Below, one piece after another: positions 44,980 to 52,731 of a DNA stretch of 64,000 nt. The stretch spans positions 1 to 64,000 of the forward strand of contig JAGRNT010000010.1 in the NCBI GenBank assembly GCA_020440605.1, given 5' to 3'. Position 1 is the stretch's first letter. Each line of letters begins with the position of its first letter. Origin of the DNA: a bacterium. Its GTDB lineage: Bacteria > 4484-113 > JAFGCY01. Position numbers and translations under genes: made by a program. The notes beneath the pieces were generated by a model. The model was not told where the DNA came from and did no database searches. It saw only the letters and a program-made list of their open reading frames with translations.

Positions 44980-45658
44980 ACAGCAGCGGTCCAGGCAGCA
45001 GCATGAGCAGGCGGCACGGCTGACGGGTGCAGATATTCTCAGCCTGCCGGTGAACGGCAAGCTGCAGCGACAGATCGCCGGCCTGCTGCGTCAGGCGCGC
45101 CGCAACTATGACCGGCATAGCGCAAGTGAGCTGATCATCTCCAGCTTCATCGTGATGCTGCTGACCGGCCTGCCCGGCATGCTCTACTGGCCGATGTTCC
45201 TGATGATGCCGCCAATGTTGTGGTTGATCCATGCGAGCTGGAAACAGGGAAACCGGGATGGAGCGGAGCGCCAGTCGATGAAGTTCCATGCCTTCCACAA
45301 CCTGCTTGACAAGGGCCTGCTGATTGATCTGATTGACAGCCGCGATCCGCGGGAGCTGGTGGCCGGCCCGGCCCTCGCGCGGCTGCTGACAGGCTCAGGT
45401 GCCGGCCAGGCCACCTTCACGGACATGCAGCGGCGGATCAGCTTCCTCGTTGACAACTACGAGGCGATCTGCCTGCGGCGCGACTGGCCGGTCAGCGGCC
45501 CCGCCTGGCAGGCCGGCCGCAGCTGGCTCAGGAAGCTGGAGGCTGCCAGAACCGGAGACAAGCATGCCATGCGTCTGCGGATCAGCCTGCTGGAATCACT
45601 GGCGGAGATCTTCGACGCACAGGACGAGCTGGGGAACAGTGGGGAACCGGATGCCTAA
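44972..45658 (+). CDS. Paralogue array member 3: two-helix membrane protein
   Basis: 228 residues. The start is the ATG inside the ATGCCTGA overlap (44972) with GGAGGCAGG upstream; in-frame upstream starts lie inside member 2. Helices at about 54-87. M1 FHNLLDKGLLIDLIDSRDP, M2 RRISFLVDNYEAICLRRDW, M3 SLLESLAEIFDAQD. Ends in an ATGCCTAA overlap with member 4. Confidence 0.78.
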   Translation: MPEQQRSRQQHEQAARLTGADILSLPVNGKLQRQIAGLLRQARRNYDRHSASELIISSFIVMLLTGLPGMLYWPMFLMMPPMLWLIHASWKQGNRDGAERQSMKFHAFHNLLDKGLLIDLIDSRDPRELVAGPALARLLTGSGAGQATFTDMQRRISFLVDNYEAICLRRDWPVSGPAWQAGRSWLRKLEAARTGDKHAMRLRISLLESLAEIFDAQDELGNSGEPDA

Positions 45659-46328
45659 ATATCCCCTGCCGGAATGGGATGACGGACATCTTCATGTAGG
45701 CATACGAACTGCACTGGATTCTGCAGGCAGGCAGGAGGTCGTCAAGGAGCTGCGGCGGCAGCTGAAGCAGATTCCCGTCAGCAGTGCCGCAAAGCGCTTC
45801 TACTATGCTGGCCTGATGGCAGCAGCGGGAATCGTCATCGGAATGATGACTGAGCTGAGCACGCTTGCCAGCCGCAGCTTCTGCGCCGTGCTCCTGGGCA
45901 TGGCTGCCCTTGTCGCCTTCGTCAGGCTTGGCAGGCTGAACAGCAGCACCAGGGCACTGGTACGCAGGCTGGCAATCCGCAACCTGCTGGAGAAGCAGCT
46001 GCTGCTTGTCACGATTGAGGCCCGGAACAGTGCAGAGCTGCTTGGCCTGGCGATGCAGGGCAGGCAGGCACCAATCGGCAGCAGGCAGGCAACTGCCTTC
46101 ACGAGCAGCGTGGACCGCTTCCGCTACCTGGCCGACAACTATGCGCAGATCTGCTACAACCGCGGACTGAATTTTGAAAGCAGCGAATTCATGTTCGAGC
46201 AGGATCCAGGACTGGGCAGCTCCTCACGCACAGATAACAGCGATTTCAATGCCATCGTGATCCAGGCTCTGATCGACATCCTCGATGGCAGCGTTGGCTA
46301 TGGCGGGGAGGAATCACACGATGGGTGA
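45651..46328 (+). CDS. Paralogue array member 4: two-helix membrane protein
   Basis: 225 residues from the overlapping ATG at 45651; the longer open frame upstream is a shadow of member 3. Helices at about 47-88. M1 IRNLLEKQLLLVTIEARNS (Gly of RGLL replaced by Gln), M2 DRFRYLADNYAQICYNRGL (Trp replaced by Leu), M3 VIQALIDILDGS. Ends in an ATGGGTGA overlap with member 5. The most diverged of the first six. Confidence 0.78.
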   Translation: MPKYPLPEWDDGHLHVGIRTALDSAGRQEVVKELRRQLKQIPVSSAAKRFYYAGLMAAAGIVIGMMTELSTLASRSFCAVLLGMAALVAFVRLGRLNSSTRALVRRLAIRNLLEKQLLLVTIEARNSAELLGLAMQGRQAPIGSRQATAFTSSVDRFRYLADNYAQICYNRGLNFESSEFMFEQDPGLGSSSRTDNSDFNAIVIQALIDILDGSVGYGGEESHDG

Positions 46329-47013
46329 GCGTCTTCAGCCAGAATACCCACACACTCAACTCGCCGCCGGGCTACGCCGTGAGCTGGCAGCCATTCCCGC
46401 TGCGAGCCGTCGCAGCAAACTGCTTCTGGCAGTCATCATGGGCATTATCATAATCATCTACGGTGTGAGACTGGCTTTGACTTTGCATCCTGCCATTCTG
46501 ACAATTATTCCCTTCTATATGCTTGTGGCCTACGGCATCCTGGAAGGTGGAGAACTGGACCAAGCTGTTGAAACCCGGATTCGCCGGCTGGCCGTCACCA
46601 ACCTGGTAGAACGCGGTCTGCTGGATGAAGTGCTGAAAGCACGGAGTGTGGCGGAGCTGATACCGCATGACTCGGAAAGGGGTCGCAGGCACCTGGAGAT
46701 TCTCAATGCCAGCTATGGCAATTCCGGCCAGCTGCAGTCACCGGAGCAGCGCCTGCACTTCCTGACAAGCGAGTACGAAATGCTGTGCTACCTGCGCCGC
46801 TGGCATTACGAAGGCGTCCCGGAGCGGCCCGTACTGCACCCGGCCGGCTCCGGTTGGCGACGCCGGTGCAGCCGGGGAACGCCTCCGGACAGCGACTGGA
46901 GCTCCACGCGGAGGGAAGGCGAGGAACACCAGATCCTGCTGGAAGTCCTGATCGACATCCTCGAGGGCCGGATTGACAGCGAGCTCCTGAAAGGTGGCAA
47001 CTCCGATGCCTGA
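46321..47013 (+). CDS. Paralogue array member 5: two-helix membrane protein
   Basis: 230 residues from the overlapping ATG at 46321 (GGGAGG lies upstream). Helices at about 35-75. M1 VTNLVERGLLDEVLKARSV, M2 QRLHFLTSEYEMLCYLRRW, M3 LLEVLIDILEGRI. An Arg/Ser-rich insertion (about 180-205) precedes M3. Slightly lower GC in the N-terminal half. Ends in an ATGCCTGA overlap with member 6. Confidence 0.78.
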   Translation: MGERLQPEYPHTQLAAGLRRELAAIPAASRRSKLLLAVIMGIIIIIYGVRLALTLHPAILTIIPFYMLVAYGILEGGELDQAVETRIRRLAVTNLVERGLLDEVLKARSVAELIPHDSERGRRHLEILNASYGNSGQLQSPEQRLHFLTSEYEMLCYLRRWHYEGVPERPVLHPAGSGWRRRCSRGTPPDSDWSSTRREGEEHQILLEVLIDILEGRIDSELLKGGNSDA

Positions 47014-47635
47014 GCTGGATCACATCACGCGGGAGCTGATCCTGCTGCGCCTGCGGCAGATCCGCAAATCCATGTTCCGGGAGCGGCTGGCCTGGGGCAT
47101 GTTCACGCCGCTGATCTTCGCCTGCATCAGTCTGGCGATGCTGCTCAACGGCGAGCCGAAAGCCTGGCTGACCCTGCTGTTCGGGGCAGTGCTTGCCGTG
47201 CCACCCCTGCTCAGCGGCGACCCGGATGCTGAGCTTGCCAGCCGCATCCGCTTCTTCGCCACTGACAACCTGTTGCGCCGGGGACTGCTCCGGGAGTGCC
47301 TGAATGCGGAGGATCCGCTCAGCATCGTTGAGGGAATGCCTGGCGGACTGAGCATGCATCCCGCCAGCCAGGCGCTTTCGGATATCGGTCCCGCTGCCAG
47401 GATTGAACTGCTGGTGCGCAACTATGAGGAGATCTGCCGCCTGCGCAACTGGCGTTACAGCGATGTCCAGGCCCGCGAGGAACGTCTCCGCAGGCATCTC
47501 AACTACGGAAGTTCCTTCAGCCTGAGGGCAATGGCCTTGCACTACGGCAGTGTCAATGCCGTGCGGATCGTGCTGCTGCAACTGCTGCAGGACATCCTCG
47601 AGGGCAGAGTCAGTGCGGAAAGCGGCGATGTCTGA
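47006..47635 (+). CDS. Paralogue array member 6: two-helix membrane protein
   Basis: 209 residues from the overlapping ATG at 47006. Helices at about 28-69. M1 TDNLLRRGLLRECLNAEDP, M2 ARIELLVRNYEEICRLRNW, M3 LLQLLQDILEGRV. Last gene of the overlapping chain; member 7 starts 101 nt further on. The between-gene stretch (GAACTGCGCAG..TTACTGA near 47678-47704) resembles the end of member 7, as if a copy had been deleted there. Confidence 0.78.
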   Translation: MPELDHITRELILLRLRQIRKSMFRERLAWGMFTPLIFACISLAMLLNGEPKAWLTLLFGAVLAVPPLLSGDPDAELASRIRFFATDNLLRRGLLRECLNAEDPLSIVEGMPGGLSMHPASQALSDIGPAARIELLVRNYEEICRLRNWRYSDVQAREERLRRHLNYGSSFSLRAMALHYGSVNAVRIVLLQLLQDILEGRVSAESGDV

Positions 47636-47736
47636 AATTTCCCCTGGTTGCGCTTGATGCTGTATGGACTGGTGGGAGCCGAACTGCGCAGCGGGGATTA
47701 CTGAACATCCCGCCAGACTGCTAAGCTGATTGCACA

Positions 47737-48489
47737 ATGCACAAGGATGACAGCGGGAAGCAGCAGTACAGGCACCGGCTCAGGCCGGTATCCGCGGAGG
47801 AATTCGAGGCTGCGCGCAGGGAGCTGCCGGAAATCAGCATCACCCCGCCTCGCAGCCCGGCTCTGCCTGCCACAGCCAGGCAGAGCGACAGGGCGGCCTG
47901 CATCGCCGAGCTTGAGAACCGGGCTGCCGGAAAGATGCGCAGTAGCGCGAAGTGGCAGTTTCTGCTGTTCATCCCGATGCTGATGTCATTCCTACTCGAT
48001 CTTCAGCGCGGCGAGTTACAACACTGGAAGGAGAACCTCCTCAAAACCTGGCCCTTCATACTTGCCATAATCGCCATGACCGGGCTGCAGTTCTGGATCA
48101 TCCGCGCCAGGCAGCAGGCAGCTCCCGATACCGCCCGCGTCTTCCGGGAACAGGCGCTTGCCAACCTGCGCGAAGGGGGCCTGCTGTGGGAGGTACTGCA
48201 GGCGCGGGAACGCCACGGCATCCTGCCTCCGGAGGAGGCCAGCATCCTTACCCGGGAACTGATCAGCTCCAACCGCCCGCTGAAAACGGAGCTGGCGCGC
48301 ATCGAGCTCCTGGTTGACAATTACATCGGGATCTGCGAGCGGCGCGGACTGGCCTGGCATGGTCCGCTTTCCACCACGGAACTCAGCCAGCTGGACGAGC
48401 TGCGTCGCCAGTCGCTCAAGGAGAACTCGGCGGTGCAGCGCCTGCTGTACAGACTGATCGCAGCCGAACTGCGCAGAGGTAACTACTGA
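47737..48489 (+). CDS. Paralogue array member 7: two-helix membrane protein
   Basis: 250 residues with a longer, Arg- and Pro-rich N-terminus (QYRHRLRPVSAEEFEAARRE). Helices at about 73-90 and 104-122. M1 LANLREGGLLWEVLQARER, M2 ARIELLVDNYIGICERRGL, M3 RLLYRLIAAELRRG (acidic M3 end lost). The start ATG lacks a good ribosome site; TAAGCT 9 nt upstream could be a -10 box. Confidence 0.75.
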   Translation: MHKDDSGKQQYRHRLRPVSAEEFEAARRELPEISITPPRSPALPATARQSDRAACIAELENRAAGKMRSSAKWQFLLFIPMLMSFLLDLQRGELQHWKENLLKTWPFILAIIAMTGLQFWIIRARQQAAPDTARVFREQALANLREGGLLWEVLQARERHGILPPEEASILTRELISSNRPLKTELARIELLVDNYIGICERRGLAWHGPLSTTELSQLDELRRQSLKENSAVQRLLYRLIAAELRRGNY

Positions 48490-48520
48490 TGATGCCGCAC
48501 ACTGCTATGCTTCAGTGGCG

Positions 48521-48970
48521 ATGAAGGAACCCAGGGACAGCAGTGACAGGGCCGGGGGCCGCAGCGCCGTGCCGGCCTACCGCCAGCGTCTGCAGCAGCT
48601 CATGGCGGAGGATGAACCACGGCCGGCAGACCCGCCCCGCGCCGCCGGGATCCACCCGGAGGGTCTGGCACCGCAGCATATCCGCGAGCGCAGCAGCCGG
48701 GAGATCCGGCGCGATGCGCGACTCAGCGAGGAGATCCGTCTGGCACCCCGGCGTCCTGGCTGGCAGCAGATGCTGGCCATGTTCGGGATCTTCGTGGCGG
48801 TGACCGGCCTGCTGTGGAACATGAATCCGCCGGAGAGCGTGCAGAGCGAGAGCTCATACGAGCGTTTCATGGGCTACTTCAGCCTGGGTTTGATCTGCCT
48901 GATGAGCTGGGCGCAATGGCTGCTCGAAGCCTTCATCCTACCGCGATATCCCAGGCCGCCACGCGACTGA
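48521..48970 (+). CDS. Array member 8: truncated form without the three-motif domain
   Basis: 149 residues. The N-terminus (AYRQRLQQLMAEDEP) resembles that of member 7 (QYRHRLRPVSAEEFE), followed by an Arg-rich region and two membrane helices (about 84-102 and 117-136). It stops right after the second helix, so the cytoplasmic M1-M3 domain is absent. This may be a natural short form or a decayed copy. GTG 48515 is an alternative start. Confidence 0.62.
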   Translation: MKEPRDSSDRAGGRSAVPAYRQRLQQLMAEDEPRPADPPRAAGIHPEGLAPQHIRERSSREIRRDARLSEEIRLAPRRPGWQQMLAMFGIFVAVTGLLWNMNPPESVQSESSYERFMGYFSLGLICLMSWAQWLLEAFILPRYPRPPRD

Positions 48971-49017
48971 GCAGTGCGCTGCCCTGCCCGCCGGTCGGCA
49001 TGCGGACCCCGCGCTGC

Positions 49018-49023
49018 TAACAT
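49018..49023 (+). promoter_or_regulatory. -10 box TAACAT deciding the start at 49030
   Basis: TAACAT, 6-nt spacer, ATG at 49030; favours the second of two adjacent ATG codons. Confidence 0.5.
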
Positions 49024-49029
49024 GGAATG

Positions 49030-49683
49030 ATGGACATCGCCGCCCGGCAGATCCTCGAGCGCATGGAGCAGCGCCTGCATTTCTCGCAGCGCAGCATGCG
49101 CCTGTACTTCGCCATCGGCGGCGGGCTGTGCGTGCTGGGACTTGGCAACGCCATGGGTGGCGGGCTGCCCGCTGTGCTGAACCTGGACAGCGTCAGCCTG
49201 CAGTTCCTGGGCTTCCTGATCGGCTCCGCCTGCGGGATGGCGCTCGGGATGCTGCTGCAGAACACGGCATTACCGGACGCGATCCGGCATGTGCAGGGCC
49301 TGCTGCTCGACGGGATGCTGCTCACGCAGCTGATTGACAGCCCGCTGCATGAACTGCCCGGCCAGAGCCGGCGCGGCCTGCTGAACACGGCGGGCGTGCG
49401 CGAGAACAGCAGCATGGGCGGGCGGCTGGAGTGGATCGTCAGCAACTGGTCGGTGGTGATCCACCACATGGGGCATCCGCCCCTGCCCCGCCTGCTGCAG
49501 CGCCTGCACCTGCTCTACCTCGCGCTGATCGTGCTCGTGCCGGTGGCGGCGGTGCTGCTGCACAGCGTCAGCCTGCTTTTGGTACTGGGCAGTGTCTATG
49601 TGCTGGGCCTCGCGCTGGACAGCCTGGAGTGTGATGCGGTGCGCTCGGTGCTGCTGGAAGCCCTGCGCGGCGGGGAGGAGTGA
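49030..49683 (+). CDS. Array member 9: four-helix variant
   Basis: 217 residues. Two N-terminal helices (about 27-45 and 58-77), a middle segment that recalls M1 and M2 (VQGLLLDGMLLTQLIDSPLHEL, GRLEWIVSNWSVVIHHMG), then two extra C-terminal helices (about 154-190). It ends EALRGGEE. It is probably a distant relative with a different topology. Member 10 has the same order of parts. Leaderless start at 49030. Confidence 0.68.
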   Translation: MDIAARQILERMEQRLHFSQRSMRLYFAIGGGLCVLGLGNAMGGGLPAVLNLDSVSLQFLGFLIGSACGMALGMLLQNTALPDAIRHVQGLLLDGMLLTQLIDSPLHELPGQSRRGLLNTAGVRENSSMGGRLEWIVSNWSVVIHHMGHPPLPRLLQRLHLLYLALIVLVPVAAVLLHSVSLLLVLGSVYVLGLALDSLECDAVRSVLLEALRGGEE

Positions 49684-49693
49684 GCATCCGGCC

Positions 49694-50362
49694 GTGCATT
49701 CCCAAGTCACCAACCAGGTCCTGCAGGCATTGATCCGACAGGAGCGCGGTCATCGTCTTGCGCTTGGACTGGGGCTGATTGGCAATACCACTCTGGTTGT
49801 AGTGGCAGTCTCGCTGTGTCTGCTGGTCAGCAGGCGAACCCTTAATTATGTGTTGTCAATTGGCTTGCTGAGTTACGCCCTGCTCTCCCTCCTTGCGGGA
49901 CTTACTCTGGGGCTGCTATGCTGGCTGGTGCTGAATCAGCTGATCATGCCATCTCTCCAGCGCGATGTTTCCAATCAGATTCGCCATTCGGATGGCTTGC
50001 CACAACTGATGGAACATCCCGCCCCCTGGGAACTGCTTCCGGGAGGAACATTTAAAAACTACTTACTGCGGCAGCAAACTGATACGGAAGGACTGGCCCA
50101 AAGACTGAATTTCATTGCTTGGCGCTGGAATGACCTGAACCGCGCCCTGGGATATCAGTTCATTCCCAGCGTGCCGGTCTGGGTAACTCCAGTATCCGTG
50201 GGAATCATGGTGTTTGTTGCAGTATTCCTGATCAGCATGAATCTGGAATTCGGAATGGGAATTGGACTTGTGCCAATTGCCGGATTGTCCATTGTAATGG
50301 GGCAATGCCGGCATCTGGCAGCTCTGCGCGCACTGTTGCAATACTTCAGTGATCAGAGTTGA
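49694..50362 (+). CDS. Array member 10: four-helix variant, less GC-rich
   Basis: 222 residues from GTG 49694, 12 nt after GGAGGAG; the start is not certain. Helices at about 24-42, 50-75 and two near 160-205. The middle part (IRHSDGLPQLMEHPAPWELLPGG, RLNFIAWRWNDLNRALG) parallels member 9. Codon use is visibly less GC-rich than in members 1-9, which suggests a different age or origin. Last gene of the array. 50363-50541 after it shows nothing I can name. Confidence 0.65.
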   Translation: MHSQVTNQVLQALIRQERGHRLALGLGLIGNTTLVVVAVSLCLLVSRRTLNYVLSIGLLSYALLSLLAGLTLGLLCWLVLNQLIMPSLQRDVSNQIRHSDGLPQLMEHPAPWELLPGGTFKNYLLRQQTDTEGLAQRLNFIAWRWNDLNRALGYQFIPSVPVWVTPVSVGIMVFVAVFLISMNLEFGMGIGLVPIAGLSIVMGQCRHLAALRALLQYFSDQS

Positions 50363-50541
50363 AATGCTGATGACAGCCTGGTGGAGTGCTGGACATCTGA
50401 AGAGCATTTCAGCTGCTGACTGGATCTCCGGGCCTAGCGTGGCGGGGAGGACTGAGCGGGGCGAAACCCTCGGCAGGGATCGGGCGTCAGGATACTGGCA
50501 GGCAGCGACCTGGCAGACACACACACATCGGAGAGACGGAA

Positions 50542-51585
50542 ATGAGAGTACTGGTCATCGGCGGCAGCCGCTTCATCGGCTGGCATACCGTGCAGCGACT
50601 GCTTGACAAGGGGCACCATGTGACGGTGTTCCACCGTGGCAACACTGAGGCCCGCTGGCCGGGTCACGAGGTGGAGGAGATCCTCGGCGACATGAACGAA
50701 CTGGCGGACTACCGCCAGCACTTCGTCGAGGCGCGGCCGGACGTGGTCTACCACAACATGGTGATCCGCGAGGTGGATGCGAAGCTCCTGTGCGAGGTGT
50801 TTGACGGGATCGCCGAGCGCAGCGTGATGGTCAGCAGCATGGATGTCTACCGCGTGTTCGGGCGGATCCTCGGCACCGAGCCCGGTGAGCCGCTGGATGG
50901 CCCGATCACGGAGGACAGCCCGCTCAGGGAGCAGCTCTTCCCCTACCGTGGCAAGGAGCCGCGCCCCGCTGACGACCCGCGCCGCGTGATGGATGACTAC
51001 GACAAGATCCCGGCTGAGCAGGTCGTGCTCTCGCACCGCACCCTGCCCGGCTGTGTTGTCAGGCTGCCGATGGTCTATGGCCCACGCGACTGGCAACGCC
51101 GCATGTTCCCCTACCTGAGGCAGATGCTGGACGACCGGCCCTACATCGCGCTGGACTCCGATGCTCTGGCCTGGCGCTGTGCGCGCGGCTACGTGGAGAA
51201 CATTGCACACGGCATCACGCTGGCAATCGAGAAGCCCGGGAGTGCGGGCCGGCTGTACAACCTGTGCGAACCGGTCGGCACGGAGCAGCAGTGGATCGAG
51301 CGCATCGGCCGGGCCCAGGGCTGGGACGGGCAGGTGCTGAGCGTGCCGCGCGAGCACTGGGAGCAGCACCTCAAGTGCGAGGCGCATACGAAGCATCACC
51401 TGGATGTCTCAAGCGCACGCATCCGCGAGGAACTGGGCTACGAGGAGATCGTCGACCCGCAGACCGCGGCCCTGCGCACCGTGGAGTGGGAACGTGACAA
51501 CGAGCCGGACCAGTACGATGCGAGCATGTTCGATTATGAGTCGATTGACAGAATGCTGCGCGCTCCGCGCAATGCCGGGGCCTGA
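50542..51585 (+). CDS. NAD-dependent epimerase/dehydratase-like extended SDR
   Basis: 347 residues. The N-terminal Rossmann motif GGSRFIGWHTV and HHVTVFHRGN mark an extended SDR of the sugar-epimerase or RNA-binding (CSP41-like) type. The segment VSSMDVYRVFGR takes the place of the catalytic Ser/Thr strand, and DDYDKIPAE the YxxxK motif, with VVRLPMVYGPRD after it. The reaction is unknown; members act on nucleotide sugars or are non-catalytic. GGAGAG upstream of the ATG is the ribosome site. It is convergent with rlmN. Confidence 0.87.
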   Translation: MRVLVIGGSRFIGWHTVQRLLDKGHHVTVFHRGNTEARWPGHEVEEILGDMNELADYRQHFVEARPDVVYHNMVIREVDAKLLCEVFDGIAERSVMVSSMDVYRVFGRILGTEPGEPLDGPITEDSPLREQLFPYRGKEPRPADDPRRVMDDYDKIPAEQVVLSHRTLPGCVVRLPMVYGPRDWQRRMFPYLRQMLDDRPYIALDSDALAWRCARGYVENIAHGITLAIEKPGSAGRLYNLCEPVGTEQQWIERIGRAQGWDGQVLSVPREHWEQHLKCEAHTKHHLDVSSARIREELGYEEIVDPQTAALRTVEWERDNEPDQYDASMFDYESIDRMLRAPRNAGA

Positions 51586-51594
51586 GCCGGCAGC

Positions 51595-52731
51595 TCAGTT
51601 ATCAGCGAACTTGCCGCCGAGCTGGCCGCAGGCCGCACCGACATCCTGGCCGCGGGAGCGGCGCACTGTGACCGGCACACTCTTGGAGGCCAGGTGCTGG
51701 GCGAAGTGGTCAATGCGTTCCTCGCTCGTGCCGCGGAAACCCGCGGAGGGAATCGGGTTGTAGCTGATCAGGTTGACATGCACCGGCAGGGGCTGCATCC
51801 GCGCCGGCTTCTCCTGCATCTCCGCATCCAGCACCACCGGGTGGTTCTGCGGCAGGCCCTTGAAGCGGGCGAAGTCCACCAGCCGCCGCGCGTCGTCATC
51901 GCTGTCATTGCTTCCGCTGATCAGGGTGTACTCGATGCTGACCTTGCCACCGTTGACACGGCGGTAGTAGTAGAGCGCCGCCATCAGCTCGGTGATGTCA
52001 TGCGTGGCCTCGGGCATCTGCTCGCGGCGCTTGCCCTCCGTGGTGAAGTGCAGTGACAACGCCAGGTTGACGCGCGGGAAGGTGTCAGCCAGCTTGAGCA
52101 TCGGCTGCACGATGCCAACGGTGGACACCGTGATGCGGCGCGGGCTCCAGTTGCGGCCCTGCTCGCCGCAGAGGATTTCCACCACGCGGCGCAGGGCACG
52201 CAGGTTCAGGAGCGGCTCACCCATTCCCATGAACACGATGCGGTCCACGGTCTGGCCGCTGTCCTGCTCGGCGAGGTAGAGCTGCTGGAGAATCTCGCCC
52301 GCTGACAACCAGCTGCGCAGGCCCATGTGCCCGGTCTCGCAGAACTTGCAGGCCATCGGGCAACCGCTCTGGGAGCTGATGCAGAGCGTGCAGCCGTACT
52401 TGCTGGGCATCACGACTGATTCAATCGGATCGTTGCCACGGGTCAGGAAGGCGTACTTGATGCTGCCATCCTGGCTGTTGAGCCTGACAACCTGCCTGAG
52501 CGGTGCATGGTCGAATTTCTCGGCAAGCTTGTCACGCAGCGTGGCCGGCAGGTTCGTCATCTGCGCCGGCTCATGCACGTTCTTGACGTGAAGCCAGTCG
52601 TAGACCTGCTTCGCACGGAAGCGGGGCTCACCCAGCGCCGTGAATTCCTCGGCGAGCCGTTCCATGCTGAGGTCCAGCAGGCGCGGGCGGGCAGGCGTGC
52701 CACCCTCGGCCGGTGGGGTTCTGCCTACCAT
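51595..52731 (-). CDS. rlmN: Dual-specificity rRNA/tRNA adenine C2-methyltransferase
   Basis: 378-residue radical-SAM enzyme that methylates C2 of A2503 in 23S rRNA and A37 in some tRNAs. The 4Fe-4S cluster motif is CPMACKFC (Cys124, 128, 131), preceded by GCTLCISSQSG; the methyl-carrying Cys near 368 lies in GAACGQL. FMGMGEPLLN, STVGIVQ and LALSLH are typical. The extended N-terminus (GRTPPAEGGTPARP) is unusual, but ATG 52731 overlaps the stop of the upstream lipoprotein gene (ATGGTAG), which supports it by translational coupling. Confidence 0.95.
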   Translation of the reverse strand: MVGRTPPAEGGTPARPRLLDLSMERLAEEFTALGEPRFRAKQVYDWLHVKNVHEPAQMTNLPATLRDKLAEKFDHAPLRQVVRLNSQDGSIKYAFLTRGNDPIESVVMPSKYGCTLCISSQSGCPMACKFCETGHMGLRSWLSAGEILQQLYLAEQDSGQTVDRIVFMGMGEPLLNLRALRRVVEILCGEQGRNWSPRRITVSTVGIVQPMLKLADTFPRVNLALSLHFTTEGKRREQMPEATHDITELMAALYYYRRVNGGKVSIEYTLISGSNDSDDDARRLVDFARFKGLPQNHPVVLDAEMQEKPARMQPLPVHVNLISYNPIPSAGFRGTSEERIDHFAQHLASKSVPVTVRRSRGQDVGAACGQLGGKFADN

